Of a stretch of DNA of 64,000 nt, positions 43,201-53,302 are shown one piece after another. The translations under genes and the position numbers were made by a program. Numbering within the stretch: position 1 is the stretch's first letter; each line of letters starts with the position of its first letter. The notes beneath the pieces were generated by a model, which was given only the letters and a program-made list of their open reading frames with translations, was not told where the DNA came from and searched no databases. The stretch lies in contig NW_001865044.1 of the NCBI RefSeq assembly GCF_000002865.3, positions 1,280,349 through 1,344,348 of the forward strand, in the 5' to 3' direction. This DNA comes from Monosiga brevicollis MX1 (taxonomy: Eukaryota > Opisthokonta > Choanoflagellata > Craspedida > Salpingoecidae).

Positions 43201-44605
43201 TATCCGAGCTTGCAGTGCTTCGAGAACTTCTTCCGTCTGAAGAAGCAATGATACAGGAAAGACAAAGTCAGATCCAGGAGCAAGACGCACCCGTCATGCC
43301 GCATGGCCACAGGGAGATGCCTCGGACGCAAACTGCCAGATTTGCACGATTGTCTCCGGGGGAAGTTAAGCAGGACAGGCACAGACCTTCTTTTTCCGCT
43401 TGGCATTGCTAGTCGTTTCGATTTCTGCCTCAATCATGTCGACCTGCAGTTTGATGTCTTCAATGTATCGGTTGAGATCATCTCGACAGTCCTAAACGTA
43501 CCGAGGAATCAGTGTTCATGCAAGAAGTGGCCACGAGGGGCCCAGAGGTGGGTTCACTTTTTGGGGACACTCAAAATAAGAGAAGGGGTCAAGAATTGGC
43601 GACGGGTCGGGCAATACCTGCTTCTCTTGTTCTTCAGGGTCAAGTTTTGAGCGCTTGTCCAGACCTGCGAGTGGAACTCAGATGAGTGAGTTGTGCGCAG
43701 AACGTCCCTCTGTTTGCCTGAGCGAAATTGCCAAAAGGGGGTTGGGCAGACGTGGGGTTGATGCCTTTCAAAAGCAGCCCTCTTACCCTCATTGGAGTAA
43801 GCCTTGGTCTTGGCATCTCGTTCCAAATCACGATAACGTTCCATTTGCTGAAGCAGGTAGAGGGAAGGGCGAAAGCCAGATAAGAAAAGCGCATGGTCCA
43901 AAAAGCCGCGTGTGTACGAGCGAGGGAGGGAAAGAGTTGCACGAGAGACAAACGGCCATTGTCTCAAGGCGTCAAGTGGCGAACGAGTGTGAGCTCATAC
44001 GTTTTCGATGAGCTTGCGAGTCTCGCCAAGCACTTTGGCCATGCTCTTTGCGTCGCTGCTGTTGAGCCATGATTTGATTTGCTCGCGGAATTTCTGTCCC
44101 AGCGACGCATCAGTTAGAAACCGAGTACAGGAGTGAGACAGGCATGGCAAGCAGATTGGCACAGGAGTGGTGGCGTGGCAAGCGCAGTGGGGATTGGCAT
44201 GACTGACCTGCAATTTCTTGATCTCCTTCTTGAGCTCTGCCTCAAACTTTTCCTTCTGGTTGGAATTGGTGGCAGTTTGAATCTGTTGGGGCCCTCAGGG
44301 TGGGTGCACGAATCAGATCGGGGTGGCCACGGGTGTGATAGAGGACGACAGGCTCGGCGAAGGCAAGACCGACCTTATCGTATGTGTCCTCAAAAATCTC
44401 AGAATGCTCGGACACTTGTTTCAGCACCCTGTCGATCTCAGCTGGAGTTGGGCACAACCGATGTAACGTGAGGCGATGCGAGGCCAGGGGAGAGAAGGGG
44501 ATGTGCATGGCCTTGACGCTCAAGAAGCGCCGCTCCAGTCTCGGCTGCCCATCCAGGCTCGGGGCAAAACGAGCACGTACTCTGGAGCTTGCGCTTATCG
44601 GCCAT
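40239..44605 (-). CDS. CNOT3: CCR4-NOT complex subunit 3
   Basis: Twenty-two exons: 44581-44605, 44374-44441, 44208-44282, 44001-44093, 43787-43847, 43618-43664, 43387-43491, 43168-43236, 42952-43044, 42769-42834, 42549-42684, 42384-42445, 42165-42287, 41813-41953, 41645-41683, 41494-41550, 41351-41407, 41145-41216, 40994-41023, 40755-40876, 40562-40667 and 40239-40448. They give 618 residues. The N-terminus [20 protein letters not shown] and [13 protein letters not shown] are the Not3 N-terminal coiled-coil domain. A low-complexity Ala/Pro/Lys middle follows. The C-terminus is the NOT box: [52 protein letters not shown] and [17 protein letters not shown]3 is a scaffold of the cytoplasmic deadenylase. 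The four middle exons between 41351 and 41683 have little homology and are the least certain. Confidence 0.95.
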
Positions 44606-45328
44606 GGTAGCGTTCAAGCATGACGGGCCCCGCCACGCAGATCAAAGGGAGATGCTAAGACCTCCTATCTCAGAACCGATGGCTGTGACCGGCCACTTGC
44701 TGCTGCTGCTCAAGCCCACAAGGAGGTACGTCGTTCACAGGGCAAGCCTGTTGTTGAGCGACACAAAAACCCGATGAGACACTAGCCCGCCCTCGTCAAT
44801 CCAACTCAGACGGAATTACAAATGCAACCCCGGTCCACCGCCAAAGAAGGCCATGATATGAAAGAACTGCGCCCCTGCCAGCCACTGATATCCCCCGGGC
44901 AGACTCGTCTACCCCGGCTGCCATTTTACGCTGCTGCGCACTCACAAGAGAGAGAGAGAGGAACAGCAACAACAGCAAAACAACATAACCGCACAAAACC
45001 GTTCTTTTGTTCTCGGTCGGACGGGTTACCAGCTGTCAGTCAGCTTCCAGAGGCTCACTACCAAATGTATTTGATGTTGGAAAGACATTTGGGGTCAAAA
45101 GTTATAGTGGAGTAACGGAAATGACCCCGAAGCAGCGAGAACGATCGTCATTTCTTCATGGATTGAGCGGAACGTGGACCGCGAGCGGGGCCCGACGTGG
45201 TGGGGTGCTTTGTCCTTTCCATCACACAGAAAGCGCAGAGGCGCAGAGGCGCAGAAAAGCGGCATTCGTTGCTAAAGTCACAACTCCAACCAAGAACAAA
45301 ACATGGGGGGAGGGATGAAAAATGCTAA
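44606..45328. promoter_or_regulatory. Upstream region of CNOT3, downstream of CASC3
   Basis: The two genes run in the same direction, so this holds the CASC3 3' end and the CNOT3 promoter. A short GA run at 44948-44962 is CT on the CNOT3 sense strand. No gene is supported. Confidence 0.4.
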
Positions 45329-48300
45329 TCAATCAATCTGGACAGCTCGAGAAGCCTTGTAGGGGCTGGGGATGCCGGGAACCGAGCCCTGGCCCATTGG
45401 TGGTGGGGCGACGGCGCCAGGGGAGTAGACGCCTTGCATGGCGTACGGCGCGGCCATGTACGCAGCCCCGGACATATCTGGATAGTAGACGGGGCCCATG
45501 CCATAACCACCATTGGATGACTGCGTGTGGGCGGGCATCATGGCCGCCGATGGATAGAAAGGCTCAGCCATGCCATCCATGGGCATCATCGTCGGATAAA
45601 ACGCTACAAGAAAGAGGGAAAACGAGCATGTCCAAGAAAAGGACGCAGGGACGCAAGGGCACATCGCCACAAGCCATCATTGCAAACGGCACACATGAGC
45701 ACTGAAAAACGTGCAGGACGGGCATTGTGCGACGGGCAAGCCAAGCGACAGCGTACGTGCGGCATTTGCTGTCATGTACGGCTGGTGCTCGTAGACTGCA
45801 CCCTGTGTCGTGGGTACCATGCCTACACGAGCATATGGCCACACGACTGAAGAAATGAAAGGATGCCACAATACCATTTGTGCAAGGCACACCAGAATGT
45901 CAATTCTAGCCCTGACCATCTTTCTGCTGATGCACGTAATCAAGAGGGAACGCATAGCTCACCTGGGCCATAGGGGTTCTGAACCATCATCCCATAACCT
46001 TGCGCCGGCATGTAGGATTGGGCCATGACGGCAGCAGCGGCACGTTGTTGATGGGGGGACATGCGGCGTGGCGCCGTCTGACGATGTGCCGCGGCAGCCG
46101 GCTGCACTTGGCTACGAATGTCCTGAAGGCGCTCTTGGGTCGAGGCGGCCGGAGAGGTGGCCGTTGCGGGCGCCGTCGAGGCGGCAGCCGTGCGGTTGGC
46201 CGAGAAGCGGGGCGCCGTGACCCCCGTGCTGGCAGCTGCTGCCGGTGTCACGGTCGACTGATCCCGTTCCTCTGTGCCGTCGAATTCTTGGCGAGCCGGA
46301 GCCTCGGGCGCACCCAGCTTCAGTCCCTGCAGCTGAGCCTGAGCCTGGGCCGAAAACGTAACGCTGCACATTGCCAAAAACAATCGCGATCACAACAACA
46401 ACAACAACAACACACACAGGAAATGAAAGGAAAAAAAAAAAAAAAAAAAAGGGAAACCGGTACTGAGTGAGACGGGATAATAAAAAAAGAAAGACAATAC
46501 AACTTGGCCTGTTCTAAATGAGCAGGCACGACGTACGCAGGTGATTCATCTAGCTGCAAGGTCAGCTCACGCTCCAGCGCTGCTACGGGTTGTGATACTG
46601 CGTCCGCAGTGGACACTGAAGCAGGCAGTGATACAGGAGAGGGTGCTGGGAGGTGGACGGTAGCCGTGCCATCACCGCGACCCCGGCCTTGCCCACGACC
46701 TCGGCCCCGGCCCCGACCCCGGCCTCGTCGACCTGTAGCCAGAAGCGATCAAAGTGAGACCAAGCCCGAGGCAGGACCGGCCAAGAGGCTTGAGACTCGG
46801 GTGGAGACCGGGATGGACACGCGGCATGGACACGCGGCATGGACACGCGGCAAAGAGCATGTGCGCGGCACACCATACCTGTCTGTTCGCCATCGTCAGG
46901 CTCGTTGCGCTTGGGCTAGCGCGGTCACGACAAGGAACATCAGCAATTCGCACCGGCAGCAAGTTGCGTGGGGGTCGGCGCGGCACACGACGAGGGCAGA
47001 CCAACCTTTTGAAGCTCCTCAAACTTGTCATGTTTCCATGCCCCTTGATCCGTATGCGAATCCCACAAGTGACGCGATTTGCGGCTCCTATCAAGATGAG
47101 ACACACGGCACGGTTAGAAAGAAGAAGACGCGTCGTCTGGGGAGGACAGACAAGCTCGGCCATCTTGATGTCCACTGTGCGTATCCATGCAGGTGCCTCT
47201 TACCCAGCACGATCCTGCGCAGGACCATTAATTTGGCGGGACCGAAATTCGGCATCGTCCGCGTGTCCGTTTAGACGCGCATCGGGTTCCTGAGAAGATG
47301 TCTGTCCCTCGGCATCGGCATTGTCTGCACCCCGACCCCGGCCGCGGCCGCGGCCTCGACCGCGACCACGACCACGGCCTCGACCGCGTGGACTGGGAGC
47401 CAAGCGGTCATCGTGCATATAAAAGCGACCTCGTGGCGGCATTAGCGGGTCGCGAGGCTGGTTGAGGACAACGGGATGAAAAGGGGTTAAAGGCAGCAAG
47501 ATGGACAGAGGTGAGCAAGCCCAATCAAGAGCACGGACGACGTCGGTGGCATCAAGTCAGTGGGCCTACGCAGCACACCCGCGAATGCCCCTTTGCACAA
47601 GGAGCGGGCACAAGTGGGGTTAAAACAAATAACCAACCGCATCCCGAGTCTCTTCCTTGGAGGGTTTGGGGGAGTCCAAAGAGCCCGTCGGGGCTGGCAA
47701 GACCAGCTGTGAGCCTGGGAAAAGGGCGATGAAGGGTGAGGGATGAGACAGAGCTAAAAAAAAAAAAAAGAGAAAAGAGAAAAGAAAACAGGGGCATGCT
47801 CATCCCGAGGCAAGGCATCTTACTGTTACGGGGCGAGGCGGGTGCCGCGTGCTTGTCTGTCGGTTTATCCTCAGTATCAACCTCAGCATCAGATTCAGCC
47901 TCTGCTTCAGCCTGTTCATCGCCGAGTAAACCGCGGCGCCCTAGAATGCGATCGACCGGCTATAACATTTCCAGCGCAGAGGTCAGGATAAGATGCCAGG
48001 GCATGCGCGGGCAGAAGAGGGAGGCAGCAACGTCTGCGAGTGTTTCATAACTCGGGCTCGACCATTCACCTGGTCATCCTCGTCGTCGTCATCCTCGTCG
48101 TCGTCCTCATCGTCCTCATCCTCGTCGTCTTCATCCTCGTCGCCCGAATCGACCTCTTCGTCATCGGGCTGCTCTTCCTGTGCTGCCCGTGCTTCGTCGC
48201 TGTTGTCCGAAGTACCCGCATGACCTGGTCGGGGTCCAAGGCCCGAACGAGCAAAGAGAAGGGGCAACTCATGAGTTTACTCCGTGCTGATGGGCAACAA

Positions 48301-48629
48301 GAGGCTTTGCAGCTCAAGATAGCTGTCAGCCTCCCCCTGTCCGACGCTCTTCCCTGCCCGAGAGCCCACCAAGCCCGGGGTTCGGTCCCTTGAGCCCTCC
48401 CTTCGCTTGCTTTCGCCGCAAAACGTTGAGAGCAGCGCAACGGACGGATTAAGAACCAGAAGCGATCGCAACTTTTGGCGCTGGTATGTGCCCACTCACC
48501 GTTGAGCGCACCGTCCTCTGTGTCCACTTTCTGCGCGCCGTCCTCAGCTACCGGCTCGGCCTTGCCGGTACCAGTACCGGCAGCGTCAGCGGCGTCGGGA
48601 GCGAGGGTCGTGGTCGTTGTTGCCGCCAT
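45329..48629 (-). CDS. CASC3: CASC3/Barentsz (MLN51), exon junction complex protein
   Basis: Eleven exons (48500-48629, 48070-48224, 47824-47959, 47638-47714, 47204-47457, 47006-47087, 46879-46915, 46537-46732, 45963-46363, 45757-45822, 45329-45603) give 602 residues. An acidic N-terminus (DEDEDDEDEDDEDDD) precedes the SELOR-like domain. Its first half is PRDPLMPPRGRFYMHDDR (animal: IPRKGLFFEHDLR) and its second half is KSRHLWDSHTDQGAWKHDKF (animal: RQRKLWKDEGRWEHDKF). About 60 residues rich in Arg-Gly separate the halves. A second Arg-Gly box follows in exon 8. The tail is rich in Pro, Met, Tyr and Ala (PFYPSAAMMPAHTQ). CASC3 clamps eIF4A3 on spliced mRNA and aids nonsense-mediated decay. 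The call rests on the two SELOR halves; the flanks are low complexity. Confidence 0.85.
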
Positions 48630-49593
48630 CACACACGTTTCCGCACAGAGAGAGAGAGAAAGAAAGAAAAAGAAGAAAGAAAAAAAAATGAATTCACAAG
48701 AGGTAGTGAGTCGTGTACGAAGCACTTCCAGAGGATCGTGCTCCACCTCAAAAATTGATAAGGCAAAACCCAAGGTCGAACGAGAGATGCTTCTTCACTG
48801 ATGGTAGAATGTCAGAGAAATCGACGTCCACAGGAGGAAGCGGGACACGTTTGCATCAACCGTTGTTGATTACACACAACACACCCCTCTCTCTCTCCAT
48901 CTCTGAATGTGATCATGCATGTGCGTCTGTCTCTGATTTGCCTTGATTTTCCCACTAATTTCTCTGCGCTTTGTTATGAACTTTTACATCTCTCTGTTGT
49001 TTTTCTCATGAGAACCCGTCTCTCTCTTTCTTTCTCTGTCGGCCTTGAGGCGCGAGATACGACAGCAGCTATGGCGGCAGGCTGTTGGGTCTGGGTTCGA
49101 GTTGGAACCGAGGTAAAATGGCACAGAGCGACTTGCGATGAGTGCGTATGTGTATTTGTATTTGGGATTTGCTACGTTTTGATCAGCGTCAGAGGGATCG
49201 GAAGGGATGAATTACAAGAGATAATTTCTGGCTGTCTAGCAGATGGAGGGTCAAAGGTCGACGGGCGGGGGGCGACGCGTCCTCAATGTGAAGCCAACAA
49301 AGTGCGCCAAAGCACCATTCGACTCGTCATGAAGGGTCGCAGCCACGACTTGAAACCACAAACGCAAAGATGTACACGACAAAACAACAAAGGACGGAAC
49401 ACGGCAGGGGAAATCAGGGGAGGCGACAAAGCACAAACGGACATGATTGTGATCCACAGACAGGTCTGCCCAGCTCGGCCACACAAACATTCATGAGCTG
49501 CCAACGGGCAAAATAATGCATTGCATCGCGCTTGAAAAGACGCCAAAGGGCGCGTAGTCAAGTTGGTGGCGGGCGGCTGGATGATGCTTGACC
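48630..49593. promoter_or_regulatory. Upstream region of CASC3, downstream of TACC
   Basis: A GA/GAAA-rich stretch at about 48643-48688 (CT-rich on the CASC3 sense strand) ends about 14 bases from the CASC3 start codon. T-rich and CT-rich plus-strand sequence lies at 48886-49040. I see no gene. Confidence 0.4.
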
Positions 49594-50564
49594 TCATTGC
49601 TCGATACGCGCCAAGAGAGAGTCGCAGATTTCTTGCAGCTCCTTGTTGTCCTGCGTCTGGAGAGGCGATAACACCAGGTGCGCAGAAATGAGGTGAGGCG
49701 TCCACAGTTGCGCCTCGAATGTGAAATATGTATGCGCCGGCTCATTCGCCAGGGATGCCCGCGAAGCACAAAGCAGGCTCACGTCCAGGGCAGTACCTTG
49801 TTTTCGAGCTCGCGTTGCGTCTGCTCCAGCCGAGTCTGTGCCATGCGAACTTTGGTCTCGGCAGCAGCCAGCTCAGAACTATGCTTGCTTTCCATCTCAG
49901 AGATGTGTTGGTTCACCGAGTTGATTTGCGTGGCAATCTTGTCCGCCATGGCTTGGTGCTCCTGTTGGTCCACATCGCGCGGGGGGGGGCAAAGTCGGGA
50001 TAAGAAAAAAAGAGAAAAAAACAAAACAAAACAATGAAAGAACGACGGTGCATACTTTGCGTAGCTGCTCGTTAACTTTCTGAAGTTCGGTGACCGTTTG
50101 CTTGAGCTTGCGCTCGTTTTCTTGCAGGTGCTCTGTTCATACGTGGCGCAGCACGGTGGGTCATGTCAAAGAAAAGGATAAATAAAGGTGGGGGAAGCGA
50201 GCTTGGGGTTTGGGGGTGAAGCCTTTGGGCCAAACGGACCGATATTGGTTCGGGTTCGGAGGAATCGGTCGTGCAGGGCCCGGTATGACTCATCAGCCTT
50301 GTGCAAATCTGCCTGGGCATATCGTAGTTCGGTTTCCTTGTTCTCCAGCTCTGCCTCAAGTTCCTGGCGAGGGGTGGTTAGAAACACGTCAAATGGTGAG
50401 ATGGCCGTTGCGCACATCCCAGGGTGGGCCAAGCGTGATGAAGACTCGCTCTCCTGGTCGCGGCCGAGGCAAGGCTGGACAAACTTTGACACGCGATGAA
50501 TTGCCGCCCTCTTCGATGGTCTGTCGGAAGCCCTTGACGAGGTCTCTACAAATTTGGGTTTTGG

Positions 50565-50654
<90 letters not shown>

Positions 50655-51989
50655 ATGCAAAGCATCAGCAAAGCGCGCGCGTCGAGTGATTTGCGATGGG
50701 AGCGTCACACGCACTCATATGTTGCAGCAGCAGAGCTCCAGGTCTCCACCTGACCAGCCAATTGCTTATTCTCATCACGTAACTCGGATGTTTCCAGCTG
50801 CGGGGCGGAACCACGGGTACCCGGGCGGCCCAGGAGGGGGGATGTGAACATTAGTTGGGTTGGGGCTTGATATCTTTTGAAAATCGAAATGAGGCGCTGG
50901 TTCAGAGGGGGCTGGCACGAGCATACCTGGGCCACGCGCAGTTCCTCAATCAGCTCCTCGACAGAGCGACCAGCAAATTCACTGCCGTGAAGAGGAAAAG
51001 AGGAGCAGTTGGCACATGGTGAGGGCTTTTGGCCTCGACCGAGCTGTCGAGCTCAATATTCATGCAGGAAAGCAAGGCGTTGCCCATCCACACACAAATC
51101 ACGACGCGCATTGGGCCAAGATTGACAAGGAAGGACCAGGAGCGAGCGAGCTTCATCACTCCAAGTAGCAAGAGAAAGCAGAGAAGAAGGGACAGAGACA
51201 TGGACAGGGATATGGACAGGGACATGGTGAACACGCAAGGTTCTCAAAAAAAAAGGTCGGCGTACCCAGAGGGGATGACGGCAGCCATGATGTTGGAAGG
51301 GGTGGCTTCGGCAATGGAGGGGGTTGTGGGGGCGGCTGAATGGGTTTTGAGGGTTGTGGAGAGGAAATCGGGAACGGATGGGTTGGTGGGGGTGGCTGAG
51401 TTTGTGCCGGGGCCCGACGGGAGTTGGCGGTGGTGGCGAACTGCTTCCGGGGTAGCCATGTCCAGGAGCTTGCCCGGCGGTGGCGCGCCGACGGCGGCAG
51501 CAGAGTTGGTCTTTGAGGTGGCCGGCTCGGGTGTGTTGGCGGGGCTCCTGATGTACAGTGTATGGCCAACCGTGAGTGGGTTGACGGGCTGTTAGCAATG
51601 GATCAGCTGGCTTGTGGGTGGCTGGTGGTGGTGAGGCGGGAGCGAGGGCAGGGAGGTTGATCATACGCAAAGGCGGGGTCAAATCGGCGGTAGAGGGACT
51701 GGCGAGCCAGGTCGGAGGCCGTTCCTGAGTTGCCGCCACTCAGGCGCAGGGCATCTACAAGAATGGTAGTGCAGGTGAGGTTTGATGATCAGTCCGGCGC
51801 GGGGCAGGAACCACGGATTCTTGCTTTTGGGCTGGGAGCGCGCGGGAGGGTCGAGCCTGTACCCAGGTCAAGGTCAGCAGCTTGGGATCGGCCATTGTAG
51901 CCAGCACCGGTGCCCGTTCCAGAGGACCCAAACACCTTGCTTGGCGTTTGAAAATCGCTGTCCACAAAGCTTGAGGTCGTGGTATCCAT
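49594..51989 (-). CDS. TACC: TACC-domain coiled-coil protein
   Basis: Ten exons (51863-51989, 51667-51754, 51266-51547, 50927-50981, 50715-50797, 50485-50545, 50240-50363, 50056-50132, 49797-49961, 49594-49656) give 374 residues from MDTTTSSFVDSDFQTPSK. The segment ARQSLYRRFDPAFA matches the TACC-family SLY.KFDPL motif. A Pro/Thr/Ala-rich stretch is followed by continuous coiled coil: SVEELIEELRVAQ, YEDLVKGFRQTIEEGG and HLQENERKLKQTV. The end, QDNKELQEICDSLLARIEQ, is the typical TACC C-terminus. TACC proteins bind XMAP215/ch-TOG and act at centrosomes, spindle or flagellar base. The acceptor at 51548 (CATCAG) was chosen because it keeps frame. An upstream coding exon is possible, since a CAG precedes the start. 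It is shorter than animal TACCs. Confidence 0.87.
50565..50652 (+). repeat. TG/CA microsatellite inside a TACC intron
   Basis: About 44 TG units, read as CA on the TACC sense strand. It fills roughly half of the 169-base intron (50546-50714) and stops about 20 bases before the acceptor. Confidence 0.95.
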
Positions 51990-52239
51990 CCTGTTTGCCC
52001 TGAGGTCGGGAAGGGGAGAGAGCACGGGTGACAGGGACGGGGGATCGTCGTGAGATGCGGGTGAAAGCAACAACAACCAAACCCCGCCCCCCATTCCTTG
52101 TCACTCTTCAATCGAGACTGAAACATCTTCTACACCATTTCAGGTACTGCGGGAGCCAGCTCGCCGCCCCCCCAACCCTCCGCGACCAGCCGCTGCCTCG
52201 GTGCTACTTGCTGCCGACCTCAAAATTTTAAAATCTCAT

Positions 52240-52244
52240 CAGAC

Positions 52245-52317
<73 letters not shown>
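52240..52317 (+). repeat. GA microsatellite upstream of TACC
   Basis: About 35 GA units, which is CT on the TACC sense strand, about 250-330 bases upstream of its start codon. Confidence 0.95.
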
Positions 52318-52320
<3 letters not shown>

Positions 52321-52388
52321 AATTCAAATTTTCAGATTGAACAACAGGTGTCATTCTTTACCGTTGTATTCATGTGTTTGTCAGATCT

Positions 52389-53220
52389 NNNNNNNNNNNN
52401 NNNNNNNNNNNNNNNNNNNNNNNNNNNNNNNNNNNNNNNNNNNNNNNNNNNNNNNNNNNNNNNNNNNNNNNNNNNNNNNNNNNNNNNNNNNNNNNNNNNN
52501 NNNNNNNNNNNNNNNNNNNNNNNNNNNNNNNNNNNNNNNNNNNNNNNNNNNNNNNNNNNNNNNNNNNNNNNNNNNNNNNNNNNNNNNNNNNNNNNNNNNN
52601 NNNNNNNNNNNNNNNNNNNNNNNNNNNNNNNNNNNNNNNNNNNNNNNNNNNNNNNNNNNNNNNNNNNNNNNNNNNNNNNNNNNNNNNNNNNNNNNNNNNN
52701 NNNNNNNNNNNNNNNNNNNNNNNNNNNNNNNNNNNNNNNNNNNNNNNNNNNNNNNNNNNNNNNNNNNNNNNNNNNNNNNNNNNNNNNNNNNNNNNNNNNN
52801 NNNNNNNNNNNNNNNNNNNNNNNNNNNNNNNNNNNNNNNNNNNNNNNNNNNNNNNNNNNNNNNNNNNNNNNNNNNNNNNNNNNNNNNNNNNNNNNNNNNN
52901 NNNNNNNNNNNNNNNNNNNNNNNNNNNNNNNNNNNNNNNNNNNNNNNNNNNNNNNNNNNNNNNNNNNNNNNNNNNNNNNNNNNNNNNNNNNNNNNNNNNN
53001 NNNNNNNNNNNNNNNNNNNNNNNNNNNNNNNNNNNNNNNNNNNNNNNNNNNNNNNNNNNNNNNNNNNNNNNNNNNNNNNNNNNNNNNNNNNNNNNNNNNN
53101 NNNNNNNNNNNNNNNNNNNNNNNNNNNNNNNNNNNNNNNNNNNNNNNNNNNNNNNNNNNNNNNNNNNNNNNNNNNNNNNNNNNNNNNNNNNNNNNNNNNN
53201 NNNNNNNNNNNNNNNNNNNN
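52389..53220. other. Assembly gap (N)
   Basis: There are 832 unknown bases. Any frame read across them is meaningless. Confidence 1.
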
Positions 53221-53302
53221 CCAATGACCGCTGCTCTTTCTGCCAAGCTATGCATTGCTGCGTTACAACCTCGATTGCTCACCAGCTCATGTGAAAACTC
53301 AG

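Larger units (their letters stand above)
51990..53302. other. Upstream region of TACC, sequence gap, and unread 5' part of the next gene
   Basis: A GA microsatellite and an 832-base gap of N lie here. The gap probably hides first exons of the plus-strand coiled-coil gene and perhaps its promoter. Confidence 0.6.
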
